Source of the DNA: Aequorivita sp. CIP111184
GTDB lineage: Bacteria; Bacteroidota; Bacteroidia; Flavobacteriales; Flavobacteriaceae
Length of the DNA stretch: 64,000 nt
Assembly (NCBI RefSeq): GCF_900489465.1
Contig: NZ_UEFQ01000028.1
Span: forward strand, 1 to 64,000
Direction of reading: 5' to 3'
Each line of letters opens with the position of its first letter. The first letter of the stretch is position 1. Both the position numbers and the translations under genes were made by a program. Below the pieces are notes generated by a model, which was not told the origin of the DNA, made no database searches, and saw only the letters and a program-made list of their open reading frames with translations. Shown here piece after piece: positions 19,914 to 28,813 of this stretch.

Positions 19914-21302
19914 CTATCTAAATATAAATGAGTTTATATTACCGGCAGTATCCATAAAAGTCATTTTTATGGGTGTGCGATTATCACGTTCTGTCATTAT
20001 TCGTTTTACATCATTTATATCTTTCACGGTTTCATCATTCAATTGCGTAATAATAATTCCTTCCAATTTGTATTGTGCAACATCGGGCGTTAATGCTCTA
20101 GTTACGGTAACACCATTTTTTAATCCGCGTTCTTTTAATTCTGCAGGAGTGGTGTTTTTAACTTCTAGACCCAGATCGTCTATTGAAAAAGTTTCAAGTT
20201 TTACAAGAGTTACTGGAATTGTTTTTTCACTTCCATTGCGAACTACAGTTACTTCAACAACATCGTTCGGTCTTTTTGAACCAATATATCCCGCCAAATC
20301 TGCAAATTTGTTGACGGTTACGCCATCAAGTTGTTTGATTATATCACCTTCTTTAATTCCGCCTTTATCTGCGCCGCTGCCTTTTTCGATACCGCCAACG
20401 TAAACGCCTTGGGTTTCGTCAACTCCTAATTTATTTGCTAAATCTGAATTCAAATTACCTACTTGTATTCCCAAAATGCCCCGTTGTACATTTCCATATT
20501 CTAAAATATCCTCAATCACTTTTCGCGCATTATTTGAGGGCACTGCAAAAGAATATCCCACATAACTTCCGGTCTCGGAGGTAATCGCGGTATTTATTCC
20601 TATCAATTCCCCACGAGTATTTACCAAAGCACCGCCACTGTTCCCGCGGTTTACGGCTGCATCAGTTTGAATGAACGATTGCGGATTGCCGTCAAACTGA
20701 TTTAAATCACGGGCTTTTGCACTTATAATTCCAGCAGTAACCGTTGAGGTTAAGTTAAAAGGATTCCCAACAGCAAGCACCCATTCGCCAATTTTGACAT
20801 TGTTTGAATCACCAAAAGGGATAAATGGAAAATCGGCATCGCCATCAATTTTTATTAAGGCGATATCTGTTGTTGGATCTGTACCAATCAATTTCGCGGT
20901 GTATGTCTTATTGTTATTTAATGTTACTTCAAGATTTGCAGCATTGGCAATTACGTGATTATTGGTAACAATATAACCGTCGGGAGAAATGATTACACCA
21001 CTTCCGCTACCAACCATAGCTCGCGGTTGGCCGCCACCCTGAAAATATTCCATAATATTTGTGGGTTGCCGGCTTACAGTCGTGTTTTTAACGTGAACTA
21101 CTGCATGTACTGTTTTATCGGCAGCATCAGTAAAATCGGTATTCATGCCCTCGGCCGTCGAGGAAAAATTGGTGGGAATAAAATTTGAATTTTGTTGTGG
21201 GGCGAAGGAAATGTGTTCCTTTTCTTCGAAGAATTTATAGCCTCCAAGTGTGATTGCACCTGCAAAAAGTGCTACCAGAAATAAACGGACAGTTTGTTTC
21301 AT
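19914..21302 (-). CDS. degP: DegP/HtrA-family periplasmic serine protease
   Basis: Envelope quality-control protease/chaperone, 462 aa. A signal anchor at residues 7-22 leads to a trypsin-like domain with the catalytic triad His116 (VTNNHVI), Asp146 (TTDIALIKI) and Ser222 (NRGNSGGALVN). Two PDZ domains follow (about 275-360 and 370-460), the first with GIKEGDIIKQLDGVTV. It is monocistronic, terminated by a strong hairpin and divergent from dapF across 262 bp. The upstream gap has a TAAATTTG minus-strand -7-like match at 21452-21459, without a well-placed TTG. Substrates are presumably misfolded envelope proteins, as in the family. Confidence 0.95.
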   Translation of the reverse strand: MKQTVRLFLVALFAGAITLGGYKFFEEKEHISFAPQQNSNFIPTNFSSTAEGMNTDFTDAADKTVHAVVHVKNTTVSRQPTNIMEYFQGGGQPRAMVGSGSGVIISPDGYIVTNNHVIANAANLEVTLNNNKTYTAKLIGTDPTTDIALIKIDGDADFPFIPFGDSNNVKIGEWVLAVGNPFNLTSTVTAGIISAKARDLNQFDGNPQSFIQTDAAVNRGNSGGALVNTRGELIGINTAITSETGSYVGYSFAVPSNNARKVIEDILEYGNVQRGILGIQVGNLNSDLANKLGVDETQGVYVGGIEKGSGADKGGIKEGDIIKQLDGVTVNKFADLAGYIGSKRPNDVVEVTVVRNGSEKTIPVTLVKLETFSIDDLGLEVKNTTPAELKERGLKNGVTVTRALTPDVAQYKLEGIIITQLNDETVKDINDVKRIMTERDNRTPIKMTFMDTAGNINSFIFR

Positions 21303-21549
21303 TGTGTAAATTTTTTAATTAATACTGATTTAAATAAATTCAAAAACTTTTTATTCAAGTTTTGCATTTTTAAACTGTTTTTAGAATTTCGGTCCTGAGA
21401 AGAACGGAGGAGGGAAATTCTTTTTGAAGAAACATTTTTTAAATACTTCCACAAATTTAACAACGTTGGATTGAAAAAAGTATGCCACAAAGCTGTATTT
21501 AACTTGTATTTAACGTGAAAACTTTCCCGAAACTCGCTTCGGCTTTTTA

Positions 21550-21557
21550 TATCTTTG
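21550..21557 (+). promoter_or_regulatory. putative -7 element of dapF promoter
   Basis: TATCTTTG matches TAnnTTTG and ends 7 nt before the dapF ATG, so the mRNA would have almost no 5' leader. A TTG at the -33 distance is not evident. Confidence 0.5.
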
Positions 21558-21564
21558 CGCAGAT

Positions 21565-22338
21565 ATGGAATTCACTTTTTATAAATACCAAGGTACTGGC
21601 AATGATTTTGTGATTATCGACAATCGGGATGAATTTTTTCCGAAAGAAAATACGGAGTTGGTAGCTAAAATTTGCAATCGCCGTTTTGGCGTGGGTGCCG
21701 ATGGGTTACTTTTGTTGGAAAAACATCCTTCGGCAGATTTCAAAATGGTTTATTACAATAGTGATGGAAATCTTAGCTCTATGTGCGGAAATGGCGGGAG
21801 ATGTATTTCACATTTCGCAAAATTTCTGGGAATCATTTCTGAAAAAGCTACTTTTGAAGCTGTGGATGGAATGCACGAAGCTACCATTAAAACAGATTGG
21901 GTTTCACTGAAAATGAATGATGTTGAAGAAGTAAACGTTTCAGAAACCTACACTTTTTTAAATACCGGATCACCACATCACGTTGAAATGGTTACGGAAC
22001 TTCAGGATTTTGATGTTTTTTCAAACGGAAGAAGTATTCGCAATAAAACATACGAAAAAGAAGGCTCCAATGTAAATTTTGTGGAGCAGAATGACGACGC
22101 GGTTTTTTCGGTCAGAACTTATGAAAGAGGCGTGGAAGACGAAACACTTTCCTGCGGAACAGGTGTTACCGCCGTTGCAATTGCAATGTTTGAATCTGGT
22201 AAAACTTCAGAAAATAAGGTTACTTTAAAAACGCTCGGGGGCCAACTGCAGGTTCGTTTTGAAAAGGAAGGCTCACAATATAAAAATGTATATTTGGAAG
22301 GACCGGCAATACAAGTTTTTAAAGGAATTTGGAAATGA
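21565..22338 (+). CDS. dapF: diaminopimelate epimerase
   Basis: Converts LL- to meso-diaminopimelate for lysine and peptidoglycan synthesis. The 257-aa protein starts with the family motif KYQGTGNDFVIIDNR. The two catalytic cysteines are seen in SSMCGNGGRC and ETLSCGTGVTA. It is the first gene of a plus-strand run with an acetyltransferase (4-bp ATGA overlap) and mltG. A -7 element only 7 nt from the ATG suggests a leaderless or near-leaderless message. dapA of the same pathway is also in this window at 37359. Confidence 0.97.
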   Translation: MEFTFYKYQGTGNDFVIIDNRDEFFPKENTELVAKICNRRFGVGADGLLLLEKHPSADFKMVYYNSDGNLSSMCGNGGRCISHFAKFLGIISEKATFEAVDGMHEATIKTDWVSLKMNDVEEVNVSETYTFLNTGSPHHVEMVTELQDFDVFSNGRSIRNKTYEKEGSNVNFVEQNDDAVFSVRTYERGVEDETLSCGTGVTAVAIAMFESGKTSENKVTLKTLGGQLQVRFEKEGSQYKNVYLEGPAIQVFKGIWK

Positions 22339-22859
22339 TGACACTAAAAGGAGAAAACATATTTCTGCGCGCTTTGGAACTTTCAGATTTGGATTTTCTT
22401 TACAATTTGGAAAACGACGAATCGCTTTGGGAAGTGAGCAATACCACAACGCCGTATTCTAAATATATTCTAAAGCAATATCTTGAAAATAGCCATCGCG
22501 ATATTTACGACGTAAAACAATTGCGTTTAGTAATTTGTATAAGTGAAAACGAAGCAGTTGTCGGATTTATCGATTTATTCGATTTTGACCCAAAACACAA
22601 TAGAGTAGGGCTTGGAATTGTAATTTTTTCCGAAGAAGATAAACGGAAAGGTTTTGCTTCGGAAGCAGTAAAACTTACGTGTAATTATGCTTTTAAGCAT
22701 CTAAACACGCACCAAATTTTCGCTGGAATCACTGAAGAAAACAAAGAAAGTATTCAACTGTTTAAAAATGCTGGTTTTGAAAGAAGCGGTATAAAAAAGG
22801 ATTGGGTTTTTTCCGAAGGAAAATATAAAGATGAGTATGTATATCAGTTAATTCGTTAA
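22335..22859 (+). CDS. GNAT family N-acetyltransferase (RimJ/RimL-like)
   Basis: Cytoplasmic acetyltransferase of about 174 aa in the Acetyltransf_3 group. It starts LKGENIFLRALELSDLDFLY, typical of RimJ/RimL or SpeG-like enzymes. The acetyl-CoA loop is seen in EEDKRKGFASEAVKL, and the C-terminal NAGFERSGIKKDWVFSEGKYKDEYVY strand pair is standard. The ATG at 22335 overlaps the dapF stop as ATGA; a TTG at 22329 is also in frame but less likely. The acceptor substrate cannot be told from sequence. Confidence 0.88.
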   Translation: MMTLKGENIFLRALELSDLDFLYNLENDESLWEVSNTTTPYSKYILKQYLENSHRDIYDVKQLRLVICISENEAVVGFIDLFDFDPKHNRVGLGIVIFSEEDKRKGFASEAVKLTCNYAFKHLNTHQIFAGITEENKESIQLFKNAGFERSGIKKDWVFSEGKYKDEYVYQLIR

Positions 22860-22867
22860 TAAAAGGA

Positions 22868-23911
22868 ATGTATATAAAAAAGATATTGGTAATTATAGTA
22901 CTACTTGGCGCCGTTGGAATGGGCGCTTTTGCTTGGTATGTTTACAACACCGCTTTTTCCGGAAACACTGCTTTCAACAATAAAGAGGCGCACATATATA
23001 TTCCAACCGACGCAACAATTGATGATGTGGTTACTGAACTTGAGCCACTTTTGAGAGATGCTGATTCGTTTTATGCGGTTGCCGATCAAAAAAAGTATTC
23101 TGGAAATGTAAAACCTGGCCATTTCATTATAACTAAAGGAATGACTAATAATGATATTGTAAATGTTTTGCGCAGTAGAAATATTCCTATAAATATAAAA
23201 TTCAATAATCAAGAACGTTTGGAGGATCTTGCGGGACATATTTCGAAACAAATTGAAGCAGATAGCGTTTCCCTTTTGGAATCGATGCGCGATCCACAAT
23301 TTTTGAAGGAAGAGGGTTTAAGCGAAGAAACCGCACTTTGTCTTTATATTCCGAATACGTACGAGTTTTATTGGAACAGTTCGGCAGAAACCTTTCGAAA
23401 TAAAATGAAGGCTGAATACGAACGTTTTTGGAATGATTCAAGAATTCAAAAAGCAAAAAGCCTAAATCTTTCCAATGAACAAGTAATGTCGTTGGCGGCA
23501 ATTGTTCAAAAAGAAACGGCGAAAGTAGATGAACGGGCGCGAGTTGCAGGAGTGTATATAAATAGGTTGAAAATAGGAATGTTGCTTCAGGCAGATCCCA
23601 CGGTAATTTATGCAATGAAACGCGAAAGCGGCGATTATAATCAAATAATCAAAAGGGTACTGTATGCAGATTTAGAATTGGATTCGCCATACAACACATA
23701 TAAATATGCTGGAGTTCCGCCTGGCCCTATTACGATGCCTGATATTTCTTCCATAGATGCAGTATTGAATCCGGAAAAGCACGATTATTACTATTTTGTG
23801 GCTGATGTAACAAACTTTGGGTATCACAAATTTGCAAAAAACTTGGCTCAGCATAATGTTAACAAAGTAGAATATGTTCGTTGGGTAAATAGCCAAGGGG
23901 TGAATAGATGA
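22868..23911 (+). CDS. mltG: endolytic murein transglycosylase
   Basis: Inner-membrane lytic transglycosylase that cuts nascent glycan strands and terminates their elongation. The 347-aa protein has one N-terminal membrane helix (about 5-25) followed by a LysM-like region and the YceG domain. The catalytic Glu lies in AAIVQKETAK, and the DPTVIYA and SPYNTYKYAGVPPGPI motifs are typical. It is 9 bp downstream of the acetyltransferase gene and followed by a gene for another lysozyme-fold protein. Confidence 0.96.
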   Translation: MYIKKILVIIVLLGAVGMGAFAWYVYNTAFSGNTAFNNKEAHIYIPTDATIDDVVTELEPLLRDADSFYAVADQKKYSGNVKPGHFIITKGMTNNDIVNVLRSRNIPINIKFNNQERLEDLAGHISKQIEADSVSLLESMRDPQFLKEEGLSEETALCLYIPNTYEFYWNSSAETFRNKMKAEYERFWNDSRIQKAKSLNLSNEQVMSLAAIVQKETAKVDERARVAGVYINRLKIGMLLQADPTVIYAMKRESGDYNQIIKRVLYADLELDSPYNTYKYAGVPPGPITMPDISSIDAVLNPEKHDYYYFVADVTNFGYHKFAKNLAQHNVNKVEYVRWVNSQGVNR

Positions 23912-23937
23912 TTTTTCATGAACCTTTCTAATTGTTC

Positions 23938-23970
23938 CAAAAGCCCTTTAAAGATAGGGGGTCTTTTTCT
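23938..23970 (+). terminator. weak putative terminator after mltG
   Basis: CCCT/AGGG with flanking AAAG/CTTT can pair imperfectly, with a GGT bulge, and is followed by a TTTTTCTTTT tract. The stem is poor, so this is a tentative call. Confidence 0.35.
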
Positions 23971-24018
23971 TTTCACACTAATTTAACAGCCTATAAATCA
24001 GATTTTTAAAAAAAGCCT

Positions 24019-24026
24019 TATCTTTG
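24019..24026 (+). promoter_or_regulatory. putative -7 element for the lysozyme-like gene
   Basis: TATCTTTG matches TAnnTTTG, 46 nt upstream of the ATG. The predicted leader carries a small hairpin, GGATG/CATCC, at about 24040-24057. Confidence 0.5.
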
Positions 24027-24072
24027 CGCGCTGAAACGAGGATGTAATTTTGCATCCGAATTTTAAAACTTG

Positions 24073-24720
24073 ATGAAAAAAAGAATATATCTAATTGCAG
24101 TATTACTTGTTGTTACCGTACTAGTAGGGACAGGTTTCATTTCAAAAGATAGTTACGACTTTTCGGCATTTAGCACTGAAGGATTAGAGTTGGACTATAA
24201 TGTTCCCACAGAAGCAGAATTTATACCGTTAATGGCTCCTGTGACCCCAAAATTTTATTTGTTTTTGGGTAAATCTTATGTAGGATTTAAAGAAGCTCTT
24301 GGTTTTAAAGAATCAAGAGGAGATTACCAAATCGTGAATGATTACGGTTATATGGGGAAATATCAATTTTCAAGAGCCACTTTGCGAATGATGGGGCTTA
24401 AGGATACTGATGATTTTTTAGATAATACCCGTCAACAGGAGGCTGCCTTTTTGGCTTATACTTCCTTAAACAAATGGGTACTCCGAAAAGACATTAAGCG
24501 TTCTGTTGGAAAAACCATTGGTGGTGTGAAAATAACCGAATCTGGAATTTTAGCAGCAGCACATCTTGCGGGTGCCGGTAATGTTCAAAATTTTTTAAGA
24601 AGCGGCGGTGTAAATGGTTTTGAAGATGCCAATGGCGCTTCTATTCGTTATTACCTAAGAATGTTTTCTGGTTATGATACGTCGCATATTGTGCCGAACA
24701 AGAAACCAAGAATAATGTAA
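24073..24720 (+). CDS. exported lysozyme/transglycosylase-fold protein
   Basis: Predicted exported or membrane-anchored protein of 215 aa. A hydrophobic segment (about residues 4-24) precedes a linker and a C-terminal domain that looks like a soluble lytic transglycosylase/goose-lysozyme fold: FKESRGDYQIVNDYGYMGKYQFSRATL, with Glu in the KESRG position where these enzymes carry the catalytic Glu, then GILAAAHLAGAGNVQNFLRSGG. Adjacent mltG supports a peptidoglycan role. The ATG at 24073 is used; the preceding codon is an in-frame TTG. Activity is inferred. It converges on the RsmI-like gene with only 5 bp between stops. Confidence 0.7.
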   Translation: MKKRIYLIAVLLVVTVLVGTGFISKDSYDFSAFSTEGLELDYNVPTEAEFIPLMAPVTPKFYLFLGKSYVGFKEALGFKESRGDYQIVNDYGYMGKYQFSRATLRMMGLKDTDDFLDNTRQQEAAFLAYTSLNKWVLRKDIKRSVGKTIGGVKITESGILAAAHLAGAGNVQNFLRSGGVNGFEDANGASIRYYLRMFSGYDTSHIVPNKKPRIM

Positions 24721-24725
24721 AAACG

Positions 24726-25439
24726 TTATCCTTGAATAATAAATAAGGTGGGTCTTTTATGAAGGTCCACCTTTATTTTTTTCCATAATTCAGCAGGAGC
24801 GGTCTTTATAAATTCTGAAGGTAGTGTGATATCGCACGCCACGCATATTTTTGTTTGTGCGCTGAGGTTTTCAGTCAAGCTTTGCAGCATCTGGTTATTT
24901 CTGTAAGGTGTTTCTATAAAAAGCTGTGATTGGTCAAAATCCTTTGAAAGCTTTTCCAAACGTTTTAATTCTGCTTTTCTTTCTCCTTTATCGATGGGCA
25001 AATAACCATTGAATGCAAAATTTTGCCCATTAAATCCACTAGCCATCATTGCCAATAATATTGAAGATGGCCCAACAAGAGGAACTACTTTTATTCCTTT
25101 TTCATGTGCATAATGAACGGCTCTGGCACCGGGATCTGCAATTCCGGGGCAACCTGCGTCGCTAATAACACCCACGTCAAAACCATCTAAGCACGGGTTT
25201 AGCATAGGAGAGATTTCTTCCTCAAGTGTAAATTTATTTATTTCTTGAATTTTTAAAGTGGATTGTTGCTTTTCGGGAACAATACTTTTTATGAAACGCC
25301 GTGCATTTTTTTCGTGCTCTACAATATAATGATCAATTTTTTCAATTGATGTTTTTACAGTAATGGGAAGCACTGCTAAAGCTGGTACATCTCCCATTGG
25401 GCAGGGAATTAAATATAAGTTTCCTTTTTTTGTGGTCAT
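24726..25439 (-). CDS. RsmI-like SAM-dependent methyltransferase (tetrapyrrole methylase fold)
   Basis: Protein of 237 aa in the TP_methylase superfamily, close to RsmI (16S rRNA C1402 2'-O-methyltransferase). Seen motifs are LYLIPCPMGD at the N-terminus, VGVISDAGCPGIADPGA (RsmI-like SDAG.P.I.DPG), and LVGPSSILLAMMASGFNGQNFAFNGYLP. It starts with TTKKGNLYLIPCP, where true RsmI has LYLVATPIGN, so it belongs to the Bacteroidetes paralogous group and its substrate is uncertain. It is the last gene of the dnaA-side minus-strand cluster. Its 3' end overlaps a plus-strand terminator. Confidence 0.85.
   Translation of the reverse strand: MTTKKGNLYLIPCPMGDVPALAVLPITVKTSIEKIDHYIVEHEKNARRFIKSIVPEKQQSTLKIQEINKFTLEEEISPMLNPCLDGFDVGVISDAGCPGIADPGARAVHYAHEKGIKVVPLVGPSSILLAMMASGFNGQNFAFNGYLPIDKGERKAELKRLEKLSKDFDQSQLFIETPYRNNQMLQSLTENLSAQTKICVACDITLPSEFIKTAPAELWKKIKVDLHKRPTLFIIQG
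24742..24782 (+). terminator. plus-strand terminator inside the RsmI-like coding end
   Basis: AATAAGGTGG (24742-24751) pairs with CCACCTTTATT (24766-24776) with a one-base bulge and inner wobble pairs, followed by seven T. It would stop transcripts of the lysozyme-like gene. It lies wholly within the last codons of the convergent methyltransferase gene. Confidence 0.7.
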
Positions 25440-25446
25440 TCAAGAA

Positions 25447-26826
25447 TTATTGAATTATTAATTTTTTTACGGTTGCTTGCCCTTTTTCCGAAGTTATTTT
25501 CGCAAAATAAACTCCCGAATTCAAATTTGAAATGGAGATTGTTTTGTTATTGGTTAAAATATTCTTTTCAGAAAATACAATTCTGCCTCTTATATCATAA
25601 AGGGAAATTGTTTGAATAATGTTATTTTTCAAAGTAAAAGAAACATTTTCTGAAGCTGGATTGGGAAGCATATTCAGTAAGTTTCCTAAAGAAAAATCTT
25701 CGGTACCAGCAATTACGCCTCCTTTTATTTTATAGATAGAACCGCCAATATCGATAATATAAAGCTCTTTGTTTACGTCTTCTCCAAAAGATACCCAATT
25801 GCCCGGAAAATCTCCGCGATCAATTAAATTTCCCGCGCTGTCAACAGTGCCAATAAGACCGCTACAATAATCTGCGAAAAAATAAAGTCCCACGATATCT
25901 GAATATATTGAGCCTCTGTATACATAACCTCCAGATATGGAACAACCATTTGAATGAGAGTATTCTGCGATGGGAAATGTTAATTCAGATTGCTGAGGGC
26001 AGTCTTGTGTATTAAAAGGATGCGTCCCCTCATAACAACGCCAACCGTAATTTAGCCCAGCCTCCGAAACATTAACTCGGTTTATTTCTTCCCAATTCCC
26101 TTGCCCTACATCCGCAATCCAAAGATTGTTATCGGTTAAATCAAATGAAAATCGCCAGGGATTTCTCAAGCCATAGGCCCAAATTTCTTTCTTTATGCCA
26201 GGATCCGGATTTCCTGCAAATGGATTATCTGCTGGAATTCCATAGTTATTTCCTCCCGATGGATTGTCAACGTCTATACGCAATAATTTTCCGAGTAATT
26301 CAAAAATATTTTGGGCCCTATTTCCTGGATCGCCACCACTTCCTCCATCGCCAGAAGAAATATAGAGATAACCATCGGGCCCAAAAGCCAAGTTTCCTCC
26401 ATTGTGGTTTGGAAATGGTTGTGCATATCCAATAATAGGTAATTCAGAATTATCATCAGCCACATCAGGATTTCCGGGGTCTACAGAAAATCTTGAAACT
26501 TGAGTGTCACCGTTTGAGTTAGTATAATTTACATAAAAATAGCCATTGTTAGCATAATCGGGGTGAAAGGCGAGCCCAAGTAGGCCACGTTCATTTCCGG
26601 TTGAGATAATAGTGGAAATATCAAGAAAAGGCATTGGGTTTATTGTTCCGTCACCTTGTATAATTTTTATTCTCCCTCCTTGTTCAACAACAAAAAGGCG
26701 ATCGTCATTGACGTGTTGTAAATTTAAAGGATCGCTAAAACCGTCTTTGAAAAGTTCAATGTCAACTTGAGCAACGGAAAAAAATGAAAATAAAAAAGCG
26801 ACTAAAGCGGGAAGTATTTTTTTCAT
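25447..26826 (-). CDS. PQQ-dependent sugar dehydrogenase-like protein with T9SS tail
   Basis: Secreted soluble aldose sugar dehydrogenase/glucose-sorbosone dehydrogenase-type protein, 459 aa. A signal peptide (to about residue 19, SVA-QVDIE) leads to a six-bladed propeller of the GSDH family, with GLLGLAFHPDY, PFPNHNGGNLAFGPDGYLYISSGDGG, IWAYGLRNPWRFSFD and GLNYGWRCYEG. The last ~75 residues are a Por_Secre_tail (MLPNPASENVSF to VKKLIIQ), so the enzyme leaves the cell by T9SS. Whether it binds PQQ and which sugar it oxidises are inferred from the family. It lies between the tyrosine phosphatase and the RsmI-like gene. Confidence 0.9.
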   Translation of the reverse strand: MKKILPALVAFLFSFFSVAQVDIELFKDGFSDPLNLQHVNDDRLFVVEQGGRIKIIQGDGTINPMPFLDISTIISTGNERGLLGLAFHPDYANNGYFYVNYTNSNGDTQVSRFSVDPGNPDVADDNSELPIIGYAQPFPNHNGGNLAFGPDGYLYISSGDGGSGGDPGNRAQNIFELLGKLLRIDVDNPSGGNNYGIPADNPFAGNPDPGIKKEIWAYGLRNPWRFSFDLTDNNLWIADVGQGNWEEINRVNVSEAGLNYGWRCYEGTHPFNTQDCPQQSELTFPIAEYSHSNGCSISGGYVYRGSIYSDIVGLYFFADYCSGLIGTVDSAGNLIDRGDFPGNWVSFGEDVNKELYIIDIGGSIYKIKGGVIAGTEDFSLGNLLNMLPNPASENVSFTLKNNIIQTISLYDIRGRIVFSEKNILTNNKTISISNLNSGVYFAKITSEKGQATVKKLIIQ

Positions 26827-26878
26827 GGCTTTTCTTTAGGGAAAGTACTAAAATAGCAAAATCAGCCGGATATATGCG

Positions 26879-27331
26879 TTAAAGTCGTTCAGCAATTTGC
26901 TCGCAAGCTTCATCAAGCATTTTGAAAACATTTTCAAAACCGCTCTCTCCGCCAAAATAAGGATCGGGAACATCTACGTTCTCCCCCGGAAAAATTTCAT
27001 CGAGAATTAGTCTAACTTTTTCTTTATGTGAATCGGTTTGCGCCAATGCCAAAACATTCTCTTTGTTGGAATTATCCATTACATAAATCATATCAAAATC
27101 ATCAAAATCCTTTGCACTAAATTGTCTTCCGCGTTGGTTTGTGATATCAATATTATATTTTTTCCCTACGGCAATACTTCGTTTATCAGGCTCATCGCCA
27201 ATGTGCCAATGTCCTGTTCCGGCAGAATCAACAAATACTTTTGAAGTATTGATCTTTGATTTTAAAATACCCTCCGCCAAAGGGGAGCGGCAAATATTGC
27301 CAAGGCAGACCATTAAAATTCGAGTTTGCAT
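26879..27331 (-). CDS. low-molecular-weight protein-tyrosine phosphatase
   Basis: Cytoplasmic phosphatase, 150 aa, standard LMW-PTP length. The P-loop CLGNICRS near residues 9-16 carries the nucleophilic Cys and Arg, and the general-acid Asp lies in VPDPYFGG near residue 120. It lies 54 bp downstream of dnaA on the same strand. No tyrosine kinase gene is seen in the window. Confidence 0.95.
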   Translation of the reverse strand: MQTRILMVCLGNICRSPLAEGILKSKINTSKVFVDSAGTGHWHIGDEPDKRSIAVGKKYNIDITNQRGRQFSAKDFDDFDMIYVMDNSNKENVLALAQTDSHKEKVRLILDEIFPGENVDVPDPYFGGESGFENVFKMLDEACEQIAERL

Positions 27332-27385
27332 TTTTGGAAAGTAAAAAGATTTATATTCCGAATAAAAGTAAGGAATGTAGAAAAA

Positions 27386-28813
27386 TTAAAGCGTCAACTT
27401 TTTGTTAAGGTCTTCAACATACTTACGGAATTGCTTATCTGTAGTTGAAAGGTTGTCAACAGTTTTGCATGCGTGAAGCACGGTTGCGTGATCGCGCTGC
27501 CCAATTTGGGAACCGATTGAAGCAAGGGAAGCTTTGGTGAATTTCTTTGCAAAAAACATTGCTAATTGACGCGCCTGCACTATGTGTCGTTTTCGAGTTT
27601 TAGATTGCAATGTGTCCACATCCATTTGGAAGTAATCACTTACTACTTTTTGAATGTAGTCTATAGAAACTTCGCGTTTGGTGTGTTTTACGTAGTTATC
27701 AACAATCTTGCGGGCAAGGTCAATTGTAATTTCTTTTCTATTAAAAGAGGAATGTGCAATAAGCGAAATAATGGCACCTTCCAGTTCGCGAATATTTGTT
27801 TTGATGTTGTTCGCCAAAAATTCTACAATCTCATCAGGCATTTCGACCCCATCGCGATAGAGTTTGTTTTTGATGATTGCAACACGGGTATCGTAATCTG
27901 GATGGTTCAACTCTGCCGAAAGGCCCCATTTGAAACGAGACAGTAAACGTTGTTCAATGTCAATCATATCAACCGGGGCTTTGTCGCTGGTTAAAATTAC
28001 CTGCTTGCCGTTTTGGTGTAAGTGATTGAAAATATGAAAGAAAACATCTTGTGTTCCAGCTTTGCCGGAAAGCAACTGAATGTCATCAACGATCAGCACA
28101 TCTATAATTTGATAGAAGTGAATAAAGTCGTTACGGTTGTTCTTTTTTACCGATTCAATATATTGCTGTGTAAATTTTTCCGCTGAAATATAAAGAACAG
28201 TTTTTTCGGGGTATTTGTCTTTTATATCAACACCTATTGCGTGGCCCAAATGTGTTTTTCCCAAACCAACGCCACCAAAAATTAGTAGTGGATTAAAGGA
28301 AGTCCCGCCGGGTTTATTGGCTACAGCTAAACCAGCTGAACGTGCCAGACGGTTTGATTCGCCTTCCAAAAAATTCTCAAAATTATAATTTGGATTTAAC
28401 TGAGATTCAATCTTTACATTGCGAATTCCAGGAATAACAAATGGATTTTTAAGCTCCGGACTTTTATTTTTAAGCGGCACATCAACTTCTTGTGATTGCA
28501 TGTTGCTCCGATTGGAACTTGGTATTTTTTCTGTGAATGGTTGTTTGTTGCCATAAGTATTTTCCATCCGTATGATGTATACTAATTTGGCATTGGTACC
28601 CAGCTCTTTTGTAAGGGCAACTTTCAAAATTTTAACATAATGTTCCTCAAGCCATTCGTAAAAAAATTTGCTGGGAACCTGTATACTGAGAGCATTATCA
28701 GTTAACTTTACGGCTTTAATTGGCTCGAACCAAGTTTTGTAAGCTTGCGAAGTAATATTATCTTCGATGAAGGCCAAACAATTGTTCCAAACCGATTCCG
28801 CAGTTTTGCTCAT
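27386..28813 (-). CDS. dnaA: chromosomal replication initiator protein DnaA
   Basis: Binds oriC and melts the origin; AAA+ ATPase of 475 aa. Domain I (1-80) and a variable linker are followed by the AAA+ domain with Walker A GGVGLGKTH (180-188) and Walker B VLIVDDIQLL. Domain IV at the C-terminus holds the DnaA signature GQRDHATVLHACKTV. The upstream 200 bp to a divergent thioesterase contain a few degenerate DnaA-box-like 9-mers. The gene heads a minus-strand cluster with the LMW phosphatase. Confidence 0.98.
   Translation of the reverse strand: MSKTAESVWNNCLAFIEDNITSQAYKTWFEPIKAVKLTDNALSIQVPSKFFYEWLEEHYVKILKVALTKELGTNAKLVYIIRMENTYGNKQPFTEKIPSSNRSNMQSQEVDVPLKNKSPELKNPFVIPGIRNVKIESQLNPNYNFENFLEGESNRLARSAGLAVANKPGGTSFNPLLIFGGVGLGKTHLGHAIGVDIKDKYPEKTVLYISAEKFTQQYIESVKKNNRNDFIHFYQIIDVLIVDDIQLLSGKAGTQDVFFHIFNHLHQNGKQVILTSDKAPVDMIDIEQRLLSRFKWGLSAELNHPDYDTRVAIIKNKLYRDGVEMPDEIVEFLANNIKTNIRELEGAIISLIAHSSFNRKEITIDLARKIVDNYVKHTKREVSIDYIQKVVSDYFQMDVDTLQSKTRKRHIVQARQLAMFFAKKFTKASLASIGSQIGQRDHATVLHACKTVDNLSTTDKQFRKYVEDLNKKLTL

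Noticed and set aside
21299-21490. 63-residue minus-strand ORF overlapping the degP start by 4 bp
   Set aside because: Composition is Lys/Asn/Leu/Ser-rich like translated AT-rich promoter DNA. It spans the degP-dapF intergenic region, where a promoter is expected.
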